From Microbacterium lacus (GTDB lineage: Bacteria > Actinomycetota > Actinomycetes > Actinomycetales > Microbacteriaceae), in NCBI RefSeq assembly GCF_002812805.1, contig NZ_NMUM01000005.1:310001-374000 (forward strand): 64,000 nucleotides of DNA. Direction: 5' to 3'. This document shows positions 18,236 to 28,412 of the stretch, piece by piece. The notes below the pieces were generated by a model. The model was not told the DNA's origin and did not search any database. It was given only the letters and a program-made list of their open reading frames with translations. How positions within the stretch are numbered: position 1 is the stretch's first letter; every line of letters begins with the position of its first letter. The position numbers and the translations under genes were made by a program.

Positions 18236-20806
18236 TCAGGCCTCCGGTGCCAGTTCGATGGCCGAGACCCGAGTGGTCTCGCCCGGGATGAATTCGATGT
18301 TTTCGATGCGGCCCACGGCGCGCAGATCGCCCTCGGCCAGACGCAGGGCGGCGATGGTCGCATCCGTTCCCTCGATCGTCGCGTGGGCGACCGGGGTCTT
18401 CTGCGAAGCCTTTGCCTCGGTTTTGGCGCGACGGATGCCCGTCAGCGCCTCGCTCGCGGCGACCAACACCGCGGGGTCACCGGGGCGATCCGCGACGGTC
18501 GGCCAGGGGCTGGTGTGCACGGACTCGTCGTGGAACCACGACCACGCTTCTTCGGCCGCGAACACGAGCACGGGCGCGAGAAGAGCAAGCACGGTCTCGA
18601 GCGCGATGCGCAGCGCGAGGGCCGCGGATGCCTGACCCTCGTTCGTGCGGTCGTACGCGCGCTCCTTGACGAGCTCGAGGTAGTCGTCGCAGAACGTCCA
18701 GAAGAAAGACTCGGTGAACTCGAGGGCACGTGCGTGGTCGTACGACTCGAGCGCCTTCGTTGCGTCGCGGACGACTCCGTCGAGGGTCGCGAGCATCGAG
18801 GCATCCAGCGCGTGCGTGACCTCGGCATCCTCCGGAACCGGGAACGACAGCACGAACTTGGCCGCGTTCAGGACCTTGATCGCGAGCCGGCGGCCGATCT
18901 TGATCTGCGTTGGGTTCTGCGGATCGAACGCAGCATCCGTTCCGAGGCGGCTCGACGCCGCCCAGTACCGCACCGCGTCGGACCCGTGCTGCACGAGGAT
19001 GTCGGCGGGCGTGACGACGTTGCCCTTCGATTTCGACATCTTCTTGCGGTCGGGATCGACGATGAAGCCCGAGATCGCGGCATCCGTCCACGGCGTGCGA
19101 CCGTCCTGCAGGGCGCTGCGGAGGAGGGTCGAGAACAGCCAGGTGCGGATGATGTCCTGGCCCTGGGGTCGCAGGTCGAACGGCGCGACGAGGTTCCACA
19201 GCTCGGGGTCGCGTTCCCAGCCACCCGCGAGCTGCGGGGTGAGCGACGAGGTCGCCCAGGTGTCGAAGATGTCGAGCTCGGGGGTGAACCCGCCCGGCAC
19301 GTCGCGCTGTTCGGCGTTGTAGCCCGGGGGAACATCCGTTGAGGGATCAACGGGGAGCTGCGAGGCATCCGGGGTGAGCACGCGGTCGTGGTCACGCTCA
19401 CCGTTCTCGTCCAGCGGATACCAGACGGGGATCGGCACACCGAAAAAGCGCTGACGCGAGACCAGCCAGTCGCCGGTGAGGCCGTTCACCCAGTTCTCGT
19501 ACCGCACGCGCATGAAGTCCGGGTGCCAAGCGATCTCGTTGCCGAGGGTGAGGAGCTTGTCGCGCAGTTCTGCGTCGCGGGCACCATTGCGCAGGTACCA
19601 CTGGCGGGTCGACACGATCTCGAGCGGCCGGTCGCCCTTCTCGAAGAACTTCACGGCGTGCGTGAAGGGCTTGGGTTCGCCCTCCATCTCGCCCGACTCG
19701 GCGAGCAGCTCGACGATGCGCTTCTTGGCGCTGAACACGGTCTTGCCCGCGATCTCCGCATACGCGCCCTTGGCAGCATCCGTCGTCAACGCGTCGGGAG
19801 CCTCGGCGATGATCCGGCCGTCGCGGCCGATGATCGTGCGGTTCGGCAGATCGAGCTCCCGCCACCAGATGATGTCGGTCACGTCGCCGAACGTACAGAT
19901 CATGGCGATGCCCGAGCCCTTGTCCTGCTGGGCGAGCGGATGCGCGAGCACCGGCACCTCGACGCCGAACAGCGGGCTGGTGACCGTCGTGCCGAACAAG
20001 GGCTGGTACCGCTCGTCATCCGGATGCGCCACGAGCGCGACGCAGGCGGCGAGCAGCTCGGGGCGCGTGGTCTCGATGAAGACGTCGCCCGTGCGGTCTG
20101 TTTTGTGGAACGCGAGGCGGTGGTACGCGGCCGGCTGGTCGCGGTCTTCGAGCTCGGCCTGCGCGATCGCCGAGCGGAAGTCGACGTCCCACAGGGTCGG
20201 CGCAAGGGCGCGGTACGCCTCGCCGCGCTCGAGGTTCTTCAGGAACGCGAGTTGGCTCGTGCGAATCGTGTCGTCCGAGATCGTGCGGTAGGTCTGGGTC
20301 CAGTCGACGCTCAGCCCGAGGCTCCGCCACAGGTCTTCGAACGTCTTCTCGTCCTCGACGGTGAGGCGCTCGCACAGCTCGATGAAGTTGCGGCGGCTGA
20401 CCGGGATCTGATCTGCTGCCTTGCTCGACTTGTTGTCTCCACCCTCGAACGGGGGCGTGAATTCGGCGTCGTAGGGGAGCGTGGGGTCGCAGCGCACACC
20501 GTAGTAGTTCTGCACGCGGCGCTCGGTCGGCAGGCCGTTGTCGTCCCAACCCATGGGGTAGAACACGGTTTTGCCGCGCATCCGCTCGAACCGCACCTTG
20601 ACGTCGGTGTGCGTGTAGCTGAAGACGTGCCCGATGTGCAGGCTTCCGCTCGCGGTCGGCGGGGGAGTGTCGACGCTGTAGACGCCTGCGCGACCGGATG
20701 CCCCGGCCGCTGCACGATCGAAGAGGTAGGTGCCGGCGTCACCCCACTTCGCGTCCCACTTGTTCTCGAGGCCCTCGAGCGCCGGCTTGTCGGGTACTTC
20801 GGCCAT
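18236..20806 (-). CDS. valS: Valine--tRNA ligase
   Basis: 856 aa. Class I synthetase that charges tRNA-Val and edits misactivated threonine. HIGH lies at residues 57-60 (SLHIGH) and KMSKS at 589-593. The N-terminal block DTPPPTASGSLHIGHVFSY and GWDDNGLPTER resembles the ValRS type typical of archaea and some bacteria. It ends soon after the anticodon-binding domain, without the long C-terminal coiled coil of E. coli ValRS. No T-box was found in the leader. Confidence 0.96.
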   Translation of the reverse strand: MAEVPDKPALEGLENKWDAKWGDAGTYLFDRAAAGASGRAGVYSVDTPPPTASGSLHIGHVFSYTHTDVKVRFERMRGKTVFYPMGWDDNGLPTERRVQNYYGVRCDPTLPYDAEFTPPFEGGDNKSSKAADQIPVSRRNFIELCERLTVEDEKTFEDLWRSLGLSVDWTQTYRTISDDTIRTSQLAFLKNLERGEAYRALAPTLWDVDFRSAIAQAELEDRDQPAAYHRLAFHKTDRTGDVFIETTRPELLAACVALVAHPDDERYQPLFGTTVTSPLFGVEVPVLAHPLAQQDKGSGIAMICTFGDVTDIIWWRELDLPNRTIIGRDGRIIAEAPDALTTDAAKGAYAEIAGKTVFSAKKRIVELLAESGEMEGEPKPFTHAVKFFEKGDRPLEIVSTRQWYLRNGARDAELRDKLLTLGNEIAWHPDFMRVRYENWVNGLTGDWLVSRQRFFGVPIPVWYPLDENGERDHDRVLTPDASQLPVDPSTDVPPGYNAEQRDVPGGFTPELDIFDTWATSSLTPQLAGGWERDPELWNLVAPFDLRPQGQDIIRTWLFSTLLRSALQDGRTPWTDAAISGFIVDPDRKKMSKSKGNVVTPADILVQHGSDAVRYWAASSRLGTDAAFDPQNPTQIKIGRRLAIKVLNAAKFVLSFPVPEDAEVTHALDASMLATLDGVVRDATKALESYDHARALEFTESFFWTFCDDYLELVKERAYDRTNEGQASAALALRIALETVLALLAPVLVFAAEEAWSWFHDESVHTSPWPTVADRPGDPAVLVAASEALTGIRRAKTEAKASQKTPVAHATIEGTDATIAALRLAEGDLRAVGRIENIEFIPGETTRVSAIELAPEA

Positions 20807-20950
20807 GGGTGTCTCCTCGATATGTGCGGCACGGTGTGTGCGTGCCTGAGTGTGGGTCGGTCGAGTTTATCGCGCGGGGCGTGGCCCCGGCATCCGGTCG
20901 GTCCCTGATCAGCCTCGATCCCGCGCTGCCCTGCCGCGCCCGCCCCGTAT

Positions 20951-21018
20951 CGGAGGAGATCCCGGTTGCGGAGGATGCTTTCCGCTGATTCCATCCTCCG
21001 AACGCGAGATCTCCTCCG
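20951..21018. repeat. Nested inverted repeats upstream of valS
   Basis: An 11-bp outer repeat (CGGAGGAGATC at 20951-20961 with GATCTCCTCCG at 21008-21018) encloses a 9-bp inner repeat (20969-20977 with 20992-21000, CGGAGGATG/CATCCTCCG). They sit in the 335-bp gap between divergent valS and the DUF559 gene. A long hairpin in the valS leader, an operator pair, or both are possible. No gene is convincing in 20807-21141. Confidence 0.6.
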
Positions 21019-21141
21019 AAACGGAGACCGGTGGTACGAGCAATGTCTCCTCCACAGCGCGAGGGCGCGGGGGCATCCTGCTCGAAAGCGCCGCGACCTC
21101 CCTGTGGGGTCCTGCGGCGGCTCCAGACTCAGCGGGTGGGT

Positions 21142-21957
21142 GTGGCGGACCAGGTTCGAGCGAGTGGAGGCGTGATGCGGGTGCGCGCGCTGCGTGAGCT
21201 CGGCGTCAGCGATCATGTCCTGCGTCGCGCGCTGGGGTTAGGGCACATCGAGCGGGTGCGCCGGGGCTGGGTCGCGTCCCCCGGGGCGGATCCGATGCTG
21301 GTTGCCGCGGCGCGTCGGGGAGTCGTTCTCACCTGCGTGACCGCTGCCCGAAGACTCGGGTTGTGGGTTCTGGAGGAGAAGCAGCCTCATGTCGCCGCGC
21401 CTCAGCATGCCGGGCGGATCGACATCCCGGGTGCCACCGTGCACTGGCACAAGCCTGTGGTGCCGAGGCATCCGGATGCGCTCGAAGACCCGATCGAGAA
21501 CGTGCTCGTGATCGTCTCTCTGTGTCAGCCGCGCGAAGCCGCACTCGCGGTCTGGGAATCGGCGCTGCGTCTGCAATTGGTCGAACCCGAAGCACTCAGA
21601 CGGATGCCTCTACCCGCCGCCGCTCGCGAAATGCTGGAGCTGGCGAGCCCCTGGTCGGATTCGGGGCTCGAGACATTTGTCGTCCCGCGCCTGCTGTGGT
21701 TGCGTCAGCCGTTGCGGCGGCAGGTCTGGATCGCGGGACACCGCGTCGACCTGCTGATCGGAGACCGGCTCGTCTTGCAGATAGACGGCGGGCACCACGT
21801 CGGGGCTCAGCGGGAGGTGGACATCGCTCATGACGCGGCGTTGCGGCTGCTCGGATACCACGTGATCCGGGTGGGCTACACGCAGGTGATTGAGCGGTGG
21901 CACGAGGTGCAGGATCTGATCATGCGGGCGGTGGCCCAGCGACTGCACCTGGCGTGA
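21142..21957 (+). CDS. AbiEi-like helix-turn-helix and DUF559 nuclease-fold protein
   Basis: 271 aa from GTG 21142; GTG 21136 and ATG 21175 are alternatives, the latter with a GGAGG site. The N-terminus (RVRALRELGVSDHVLRRAL...RRGW) resembles the AbiEi-type antitoxin helix-turn-helix domain. The C-terminal region is DUF559, related to Vsr-type endonucleases: LQIDGGHHVGAQREVD, then LLGYHVIRVGY. No AbiEii-like toxin is adjacent. Such solitary proteins are common in actinobacteria; a role in defence or DNA repair is unproven. Confidence 0.75.
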   Translation: MADQVRASGGVMRVRALRELGVSDHVLRRALGLGHIERVRRGWVASPGADPMLVAAARRGVVLTCVTAARRLGLWVLEEKQPHVAAPQHAGRIDIPGATVHWHKPVVPRHPDALEDPIENVLVIVSLCQPREAALAVWESALRLQLVEPEALRRMPLPAAAREMLELASPWSDSGLETFVVPRLLWLRQPLRRQVWIAGHRVDLLIGDRLVLQIDGGHHVGAQREVDIAHDAALRLLGYHVIRVGYTQVIERWHEVQDLIMRAVAQRLHLA

Positions 21958-21990
21958 AGCAACCAGAACGCGGCCCTGGCGGCCGTGGCC

Positions 21991-22536
21991 CTAGACCTGT
22001 AGGCGCGGCTCGTCCGCCATCCACGTCGACCGCGATACAGCGAACGCGAGGTGCGGCATGTCTATGTCGCGGTAGCGCGTGATGAAGCGGCGGCGGACCG
22101 TCATCCCGAGGCGGATAGCAACGTTCATGGACGGGAGGTTGGTGTCCCGCACCTTCGCGTACACAGCGTCGACATCGAGCGTTGCGAACGCCCAGTTGAC
22201 GCAGTTCCGGGCGGCTTCCACCGCATAGCCCTGATGCCAGTGATCGCGGGCGAGGTGGTAGCCGACCTCGATCACCGAGTCGTCCTCGATCTGCTGCGTC
22301 GTGATGCCGCAGTCGCCGATCAGCTCGCCCGTCTCGCGCAGCACGACACCCCACAAACCGAACCCATCCGTTGAGTAGCGCTCGCGCTGGCGTCGCACCC
22401 ACGCGCGCGTCTCGTCGAGTTCAAAGCCGTGCTCGTACGCCGACATCACGACAGGATCGCCGAGTGCCCGGTGGAGTGCGGCTACATCCTCGTCGGTGAG
22501 TTCCCGCAGGGTCAGGCGCGGTGTTTCGAGCAGCAC
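21991..22536 (-). CDS. GNAT-family N-acetyltransferase (RimJ/RimL type)
   Basis: 181 aa. Predicted to transfer an acetyl group from acetyl-CoA to an amine, possibly a protein N-terminus. It opens with LLETPRLTLRELTDEDV, has YHLARDHWHQGYAVEA (the acetyl-CoA loop region) near residue 100 and RLGMTVRRRF near 145. The GTG start at 22536 is one base from the stop of the pentapeptide-repeat gene, so the two are cotranscribed. Confidence 0.88.
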   Translation of the reverse strand: MLLETPRLTLRELTDEDVAALHRALGDPVVMSAYEHGFELDETRAWVRRQRERYSTDGFGLWGVVLRETGELIGDCGITTQQIEDDSVIEVGYHLARDHWHQGYAVEAARNCVNWAFATLDVDAVYAKVRDTNLPSMNVAIRLGMTVRRRFITRYRDIDMPHLAFAVSRSTWMADEPRLQV

Positions 22537-22537
22537 C

Positions 22538-23197
22538 TCAGTCTCTGACCTGGATTCCGAGTGCCGCGGCGAGCGCCGGCGCGAGGCGCTCGACCTGCGT
22601 CGCACTGAGCGTCGTGCCGCGGAGCGCGGCCGCATCGGTCAGCGACAGCATCTCGAGTCCCCGCAGGTCGACATCCTCGGCGCGCAGTCCGCGGGCGTCG
22701 ACCTCGTCCGCTCGGGTGTCGACGAAACGCACGCGCTTTGCCGTGGCCTGAGGCAGATCGAGGCTGCCGATGACGCAGTCGGCGATCAGCAGGTCCTCGA
22801 TGCGGGCGCCACCGAGCGTCAGGTAGTCGATGCGGATGCCCCGCAGCTCGACCTCGTCGATGTCGGCCGTACCGAGGTCAAGGGTGCCGATCCGGCCGCC
22901 CGTGAAGCGCACGCGCCGGAGCCGCGCCCCGCGGGCGGACACGGTCGTCGCGCGCAGTTGGTCGATGTCGACGTCGACCAGGCTTGCACCGGTCAGGGTG
23001 AGGGCGTCGAGGGATGCGCCGGTCAGGCGGCACTCGGAGATCTCGGAGTGCGAGGCATCCGTCGTCTCGTCCAAGCCGGTGAACTGCTGCTGGAAGTATT
23101 CGCCGTCGCGATCCCACCCGCGCCCGGCCGTGAGTTCGCTCGGCAGATCGGGGGCCGAGACCCTCGGGGCGAACGGGTGCTCTTCGCGGCGGGCCAT
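22538..23197 (-). CDS. Pentapeptide-repeat protein
   Basis: 219 aa. From about residue 70 the sequence has a five-residue rhythm centred on Leu/Val/Ile or Phe (LTGASLDALTLTGASLVDVDIDQL and similar), giving a predicted right-handed beta-helix. Some family members mimic DNA and protect gyrase from quinolones (Qnr, MfpA), but many have unknown roles and nothing here shows gyrase binding. ATG 23197 starts MARREEHPF. Coupled to the downstream acetyltransferase. Confidence 0.85.
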   Translation of the reverse strand: MARREEHPFAPRVSAPDLPSELTAGRGWDRDGEYFQQQFTGLDETTDASHSEISECRLTGASLDALTLTGASLVDVDIDQLRATTVSARGARLRRVRFTGGRIGTLDLGTADIDEVELRGIRIDYLTLGGARIEDLLIADCVIGSLDLPQATAKRVRFVDTRADEVDARGLRAEDVDLRGLEMLSLTDAAALRGTTLSATQVERLAPALAAALGIQVRD

Positions 23198-23373
23198 CCG
23201 TCGACAGTAGCGCGAGAGCCGGGTCGGATATCGCGCAACCCGTGCATCCGAGAGGTTCGTGTGGCGCCGAGACCGACTCAGGTGCCTCATCCGGTCACAT
23301 CCGTCCCACGGTTCCTCCCGGATGTTCACCCCTACGCCGGAACACCCGGGGCCGACGCCGGTTAGACTGGACG

Positions 23374-23606
23374 CACGAGCATCGATCCGGCCATCACCGG
23401 GGAGCTCTCGGAAGAACAGGCTCCCAGCTGTAACACGGGGTCCTCAGTAGAACCGAGCGGGGCAGGCCCGTCACAGCCGCTGTGAAAGTGGCTGCGCATA
23501 GCGGCAAGCAGGGTGGTACCGCGGCTCGACTGGATCACATTCCCGCAGGGGAGAGGTTGCAGCGGGTCGTCCCGGCAGGAAGCACACGACAGCACCTGCG
23601 AGAAGC
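23374..23606 (+). promoter_or_regulatory. T-box leader of ileS (Ile specifier ATC)
   Basis: The leader shows the actinobacterial ultrashort Stem I T-box layout. The specifier ATC is at 23393-23395 within GGCCATCACCGG, followed by GAGCTCTCGGAAGAAC. The T-box sequence GGGTGGTACCGCGG is at 23511-23524. In known actinobacterial ileS T-boxes uncharged tRNA-Ile frees the ribosome binding site, so control is mostly translational. That fits here, since no terminator with a T-run precedes the start. A TAGACT -10-like hexamer lies at 23363-23368. The rest of 23198-23373 shows no gene. Confidence 0.93.
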
Positions 23607-23607
23607 C

Positions 23608-26600
23608 ATGACCTACCCCCAGCCCTCAGCGTTCGGACCCGCCGCCGATGCGGTTCCCGCGAGCCCCCGCTTTCCCGAGATCGAGCGCGATGTCCTCGAC
23701 TTCTGGCGCGACGACGACACGTTCCGTGCGAGCATCGCCCAGCGCGACGGCTCCGAGGAGTGGGTGTTCTATGACGGCCCGCCGTTCGCCAACGGCCTGC
23801 CGCACTATGGCCACCTTCTGACCGGCTACGCGAAGGACCTGTTCCCGCGCTTCCAGACCATGCGCGGCAAGAAGGTTGACCGCGTCTTCGGCTGGGACAC
23901 GCACGGTCTGCCCGCCGAGCTCGAGGCGATGAAGCAGCTCGGCATCACCGAGAAGGCGCAGATCGAGGCCATGGGCATCGACACCTTCAACGCCAAGGCG
24001 CGTGAGTCGGTGCTGGCGTACACCCATGAGTGGCAGGACTACGTCACCCGCCAGGCACGTTGGGTCGACTTCGACAACGGCTACAAGACCCTCGACACCT
24101 CCTACATGGAGAGCGTGCTGTGGGCCTTCAAGACCCTCTACGACAAGGGTTTGGCCTACGAGGGCTACCGCGTGCTGCCGTATTGCTGGCGCGACGAGAC
24201 GCCGCTCTCGACGCACGAGCTGCGCATGGACGACGACGTTTACCGGATGCGTCAAGACCCGTCCGTCACCGTCACGTTCCCGCTCGTCGGGCTGAAGGCC
24301 GAGGCGCTCGGTCTGACCGGCGTGCGCGCGCTCGCGTGGACGACGACGCCGTGGACGCTGCCGACCAACATGGCGCTCGCCGTGGGCCCCGACATCCGGT
24401 ACGTCGTCCTGCCCGCGGGCCCTGCGGGTGCGGCCGATGTACACCGCACGCCGGATGGCGCGGCGGACGACCCGATCGAGGCAGCAGCGCACCGCTACCT
24501 GCTGGCGGCCGACCTGCTCGGTAACTACGCGAAGGACCTCGGCTACGAGAACGCTGCCGCCGCTGCCGAGGCCGTGGAGCGCGTGATCACGGGCGCCGAG
24601 CTCGAGGATGTGTCTTACGACCGGCTGTTCGACTACTACGCCGACGCCGAGATCTGGGGTACGCAGAACGCCTGGCGCATCCTCGTCGACGACTACGTCA
24701 CGACGACCGACGGAACCGGCATCGTCCACCAGGCCCCGGCCTACGGTGAGGACGACCAGCGGGTCAGCGAGGCCGCCGGCATCCCAACGATCCTGAGTCT
24801 CGACGACGGCGGACGGTTCCTGCCCGCCGTGACGGATGTCGCGGGCGACCTGTGGATGGACGCGAACACGCCGCTCATCCGCCTGCTGCGCCAGGCCGGG
24901 CGCCTCGTCCGCGAGGCGAGCTACGAGCACTCGTACCCGCACTGCTGGCGCTGCCGGAACCCCCTGATCTACAAGGCCGTCTCGAGCTGGTTCGTGCGGG
25001 TCACGGACTTCCGCGATCGCCTTGTCGAGCTGAACGAAGACATCACGTGGGTGCCCGACAACGTCAAGCACGGACAGTTCGGCAAGTGGGTCGAGGGTGC
25101 GCGCGACTGGTCGATCAGCCGCAACCGGTACTGGGGTTCGCCGATCCCGATCTGGAAGAGCGACGACCCCGAGCACCCGCGCGTCGACGCGTACGGCTCG
25201 CTCGAAGACATCGAGCGCGACTTCGGTCGTCTGCCGCGGAACGAGGCGGGCGAGGTCGACTTGCACCGCCCCTACATCGACGAGCTGACGCGCCCGAACC
25301 CCGACGACCCGACCGGGCAGTCGACGATGCGCCGTATCGAGGACGTCCTCGACGTGTGGTTCGACTCGGGCTCGATGCCGTTCGCCCAGGTGCACTACCC
25401 GTTCGAGAACCGCGACTGGTTCGACTCGCACGCCCCGGCCGACTTCATCGTCGAGTACATCGGGCAGACGCGCGGCTGGTTCTACGTCATGCACGTGCTC
25501 TCGGGCGCTCTGTTCGATCGCCCGGCCTTCAAGGCCGTCTCGGCGCACGGCATCGTGCTCGGTAGCGACGGGCAAAAGATGTCGAAGTCGCTGCGCAACT
25601 ATCCGGATGTCTCGGAAGTGCTCGACCGCGACGGATCCGACGCCATGCGCTGGTTCCTGATGTCGAGCTCGGTGCTGCGCGGCGGCAACCTGGTGGTGAC
25701 CGAGGAGGGCATCCGCTCGGGCGTGCGGGAGTTCCTCCTGCCGCTGTGGAGCTCGTGGTACTTCTTCTCGACGTATGCGAATGCCGCGTTCGCGGGTGGT
25801 TCGGGAACGGACGGCGAAACGGATGCCGGGGGCTACACGGCCTCGTGGCGCACCGACTCGACCGACGTCCTGGACCGATACATCCTGGCGCTGCTCGGCG
25901 AGCTGGTCCGCGACGTCGCGACGGACCTGGAGGGTCTCGACTCGACGACAGCGGCCGCGCGCTTGCGCGACTTCGCAATGGTGCTGACCAACTGGTACAT
26001 CCGGCGCTCGCGCGACCGCTTCTGGGTGGGCGTCGACCCGTCCGACCCGACCACGACCGAGGCGTTCGACACGCTCTACACCGTGCTCGAGACGCTCACG
26101 CGCGTCGCGGCGCCGCTCATCCCGCTCGTCAGCGAGCGGGTGTGGCAGGGATTGACGGGTGGGCGCAGCGTCCACCTCGAGGACTGGCCCGACGCGGCCG
26201 CGTTCCCCGCGGCGCCCGACATCCGATCCGCGATGGACGCGGTCCGAGAGGTCTCGAGCGTCGCGAACGCCCTGCGCAAGCGCGAGGGTAAGCGCGTTCG
26301 TCTGCCGCTCGCGCGGTTGTCGGTCGTGGTGACGGATGCTTCGGCGCTGGCCCAATTCGACGAGATCCTGCGCGACGAGCTGAACGTCAAGAGCGTCGAG
26401 CTGATCGAGCTCGAGGCCGACACGGCGGCGAACTACGGCATCACGCACCGGCTGACCGTCAACGCCCGTGCGGCGGGCCCCCGCATCGGAAAGGATGTCC
26501 AGCGAGCCATCCAGGCCGCGCGTTCGGGTGACTGGTCGGAGTCTGATGGCGCGGTGGTCGCGGGGGGCATCGCCCTCGAGCCCGGCGAGTACGAGCTGGC

Positions 26601-27033
26601 GCTCGAGACCACGGGTCGCCCCGAGGGTGAGGCGCTCGCGCTGCTGCCCGGCGGTGGGTTCGTGTTGCTCGACACCACGACGACACCCGAGCTCGAGGCC
26701 GAGGGGCTCGCGCGCGACGTGATCCGTGCCGTGCAAGACACTCGCAAGGCCGCGGGGTTCGACGTGAGCGACCGCATCCATCTCGTCGTCACCTTCGACG
26801 ACGAGGCGGACGCGCGGGCCGTGTCGGATGGTTTCGAGACCGCCGATGTCGCGGGCGAGACCCTCGCGGTCGAGTATCTTCTCGGCACAAAGGGCGACAC
26901 CCTCCGCGGCTCGTCACGCAGCTTCGCGGGAGACAAGGCCAAGGCTGAGCACAAGGCATCCTTCGACGCCGGCGCCTTCGCGAACGTCGGAGCATTCACC
27001 GTTGCCGTGACCCGAGCGGAGGGACGCGCATGA
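23608..27033 (+). CDS. ileS: Isoleucine--tRNA ligase (eukaryote-like type 2)
   Basis: 1141 aa. Class I synthetase that charges tRNA-Ile and edits valine. The HIGH-type motif reads HYGH at 66-69 and KMSKS lies at 657-661. Domain order, the extended C-terminus and blocks such as [19 protein letters not shown] match the type 2 (eukaryote-like) IleRS of actinobacteria, a type often poorly inhibited by mupirocin. ATG 23608 closes the T-box leader. It overlaps folC by ATGA. Confidence 0.97.
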   Translation: MTYPQPSAFGPAADAVPASPRFPEIERDVLDFWRDDDTFRASIAQRDGSEEWVFYDGPPFANGLPHYGHLLTGYAKDLFPRFQTMRGKKVDRVFGWDTHGLPAELEAMKQLGITEKAQIEAMGIDTFNAKARESVLAYTHEWQDYVTRQARWVDFDNGYKTLDTSYMESVLWAFKTLYDKGLAYEGYRVLPYCWRDETPLSTHELRMDDDVYRMRQDPSVTVTFPLVGLKAEALGLTGVRALAWTTTPWTLPTNMALAVGPDIRYVVLPAGPAGAADVHRTPDGAADDPIEAAAHRYLLAADLLGNYAKDLGYENAAAAAEAVERVITGAELEDVSYDRLFDYYADAEIWGTQNAWRILVDDYVTTTDGTGIVHQAPAYGEDDQRVSEAAGIPTILSLDDGGRFLPAVTDVAGDLWMDANTPLIRLLRQAGRLVREASYEHSYPHCWRCRNPLIYKAVSSWFVRVTDFRDRLVELNEDITWVPDNVKHGQFGKWVEGARDWSISRNRYWGSPIPIWKSDDPEHPRVDAYGSLEDIERDFGRLPRNEAGEVDLHRPYIDELTRPNPDDPTGQSTMRRIEDVLDVWFDSGSMPFAQVHYPFENRDWFDSHAPADFIVEYIGQTRGWFYVMHVLSGALFDRPAFKAVSAHGIVLGSDGQKMSKSLRNYPDVSEVLDRDGSDAMRWFLMSSSVLRGGNLVVTEEGIRSGVREFLLPLWSSWYFFSTYANAAFAGGSGTDGETDAGGYTASWRTDSTDVLDRYILALLGELVRDVATDLEGLDSTTAAARLRDFAMVLTNWYIRRSRDRFWVGVDPSDPTTTEAFDTLYTVLETLTRVAAPLIPLVSERVWQGLTGGRSVHLEDWPDAAAFPAAPDIRSAMDAVREVSSVANALRKREGKRVRLPLARLSVVVTDASALAQFDEILRDELNVKSVELIELEADTAANYGITHRLTVNARAAGPRIGKDVQRAIQAARSGDWSESDGAVVAGGIALEPGEYELALETTGRPEGEALALLPGGGFVLLDTTTTPELEAEGLARDVIRAVQDTRKAAGFDVSDRIHLVVTFDDEADARAVSDGFETADVAGETLAVEYLLGTKGDTLRGSSRSFAGDKAKAEHKASFDAGAFANVGAFTVAVTRAEGRA

Positions 27034-28412
27034 GCGAGATCCAGACCCAAGAAAACACGCCCGAGGACAGCGCGCGAGCGGATGCGGTTTACTCGGCGCT
27101 GCTCGCGCGTGCGGGGGAGCGGTGGGTGCAGCCTCGCAAGGAGCGCACCGCGCGCCTGCTCGATTACCTGGGCGACCCGCAGCGCACCTATCGCGTCGTG
27201 CATGTCACCGGCACGAACGGCAAGACGAGCACGAGCCGAATCATCGAGAGCCTGCTGCGCGCGCACGGCTTGCGCACGGGACTGTTCACGAGCCCGCACC
27301 TCGAGCGGTTCACCGAGCGGATCATGATCGACGGATTCCCGGTGCTCGACGCGGCCGTCGCCGACGCGTGGGACGAGATGACTCCGTTCGTCGCCCTGGT
27401 CGATGCCGAGCTCGTCGAGGCGGGCGAAGAGCCCCTGACATTCTTCGAGCTGCTGACGGCGCTGGCCTTCGTCGCATTCGCCGACGCACCGATCGACGTA
27501 CTGGTGCTCGAGGTCGGAATGGGCGGGTCGTGGGACTCCACGAACACCGCGGACGGGGATGTCGCGGTTTTCGCACCGATCGACCTCGACCACGCCGATC
27601 GACTGGGCGACACGATCGCGAAGATTGCCGAGGTCAAGGCCGGAATCATCAAGGATGGCGCGGCGGTCGTCTCGGCCCGGCAGCCCGCCGAAGCCGTCGC
27701 CGTGCTGCGTGCCGCTGCGGCCGCTCGCGGCGCGACCATCGCGTTCGAGGGCGAGGACTTCGCCCTCACGTCGGATCGCCTGGCCGTCGGCGGCCAACTG
27801 ATCTCGGTACGCGGACTCGTCGGCACGTACGACGACGAGTACCTGCCTCTGTATGGCGCTCATCAGGGCGCCAACGCGGCCCTGGCGATCGCGGCCGTCG
27901 AGTCGCTCATCGGTGGCGCGACGCAGGCGATCGCGGGGGACATCCTGGCCGATGGCCTCGGGGCGGTCACGTCGCCCGGCCGCCTGCAGCTCGTGGGCAC
28001 CAACCCCACCGTGCTCGTTGACGCGGCGCACAACCCGCACGGCGCGCGTGCCCTGGCCGAAGCCCTGCGCGCCTCGTTCGACTTCGACGAGTGGGGCGTC
28101 GTCCTCGGAGTTCTCGGGGACAAGGATGCCGCGGGCATCGTCGCGGCCCTCGCGCCCATCGCGACGGAGGTTTTCGTGACGGCACCCGATTCCGACCGGG
28201 CCGACAGCCCCGACGCACTCGCCGACATCGTCGAGGCGGCGGGGCTGCACGCGAGCGTGCACCCGAACCTCGACGACGCCGCGGAGTCTGCGCGGGCTTG
28301 GGCAGGAGAATCCGCTCGTCGCGCCGTGATCGTCGCCGGATCGGTCGTGCTCGCCGGTGAGGCCGTGTCGCTCGCGGCCAGCGAGGGGTGGAAGAGCGGG
28401 GGAGCGTCGTGA
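27030..28412 (+). CDS. folC: Folylpolyglutamate synthase / dihydrofolate synthase
   Basis: 460 aa. Mur-ligase-like ATP-dependent enzyme that adds glutamate to (tetra- or dihydro)folate. The P-loop GTNGKT is at 61-66, followed by [12 protein letters not shown] near 90, and the Mg/ATP segment [24 protein letters not shown] near 187-210. The C-terminal domain has [10 protein letters not shown] near 330. It starts inside the ileS stop and ends in a GTGA overlap with the DUF4233 gene, so the four genes ileS-folC-DUF4233-ndk should be one operon. Confidence 0.96.
   Translation: MSEIQTQENTPEDSARADAVYSALLARAGERWVQPRKERTARLLDYLGDPQRTYRVVHVTGTNGKTSTSRIIESLLRAHGLRTGLFTSPHLERFTERIMIDGFPVLDAAVADAWDEMTPFVALVDAELVEAGEEPLTFFELLTALAFVAFADAPIDVLVLEVGMGGSWDSTNTADGDVAVFAPIDLDHADRLGDTIAKIAEVKAGIIKDGAAVVSARQPAEAVAVLRAAAAARGATIAFEGEDFALTSDRLAVGGQLISVRGLVGTYDDEYLPLYGAHQGANAALAIAAVESLIGGATQAIAGDILADGLGAVTSPGRLQLVGTNPTVLVDAAHNPHGARALAEALRASFDFDEWGVVLGVLGDKDAAGIVAALAPIATEVFVTAPDSDRADSPDALADIVEAAGLHASVHPNLDDAAESARAWAGESARRAVIVAGSVVLAGEAVSLAASEGWKSGGAS

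Noticed and set aside
21028..21045. GGTGGTACGAGC resembling a T-box core
   Set aside because: It lies on the plus strand away from valS and lacks CGCGG, a specifier and the stem order; judged chance.
23626..26781. 1051-codon open frame opposite ileS
   Set aside because: It mirrors the third-position GC bias of ileS. Its composition (Arg, Val, Asp, His) is typical of an antisense frame and no domain is seen.
26433..28262. 609-codon minus-strand frame opposite ileS and folC
   Set aside because: Spans two well-supported genes in antisense and lacks a ribosome site or domain.
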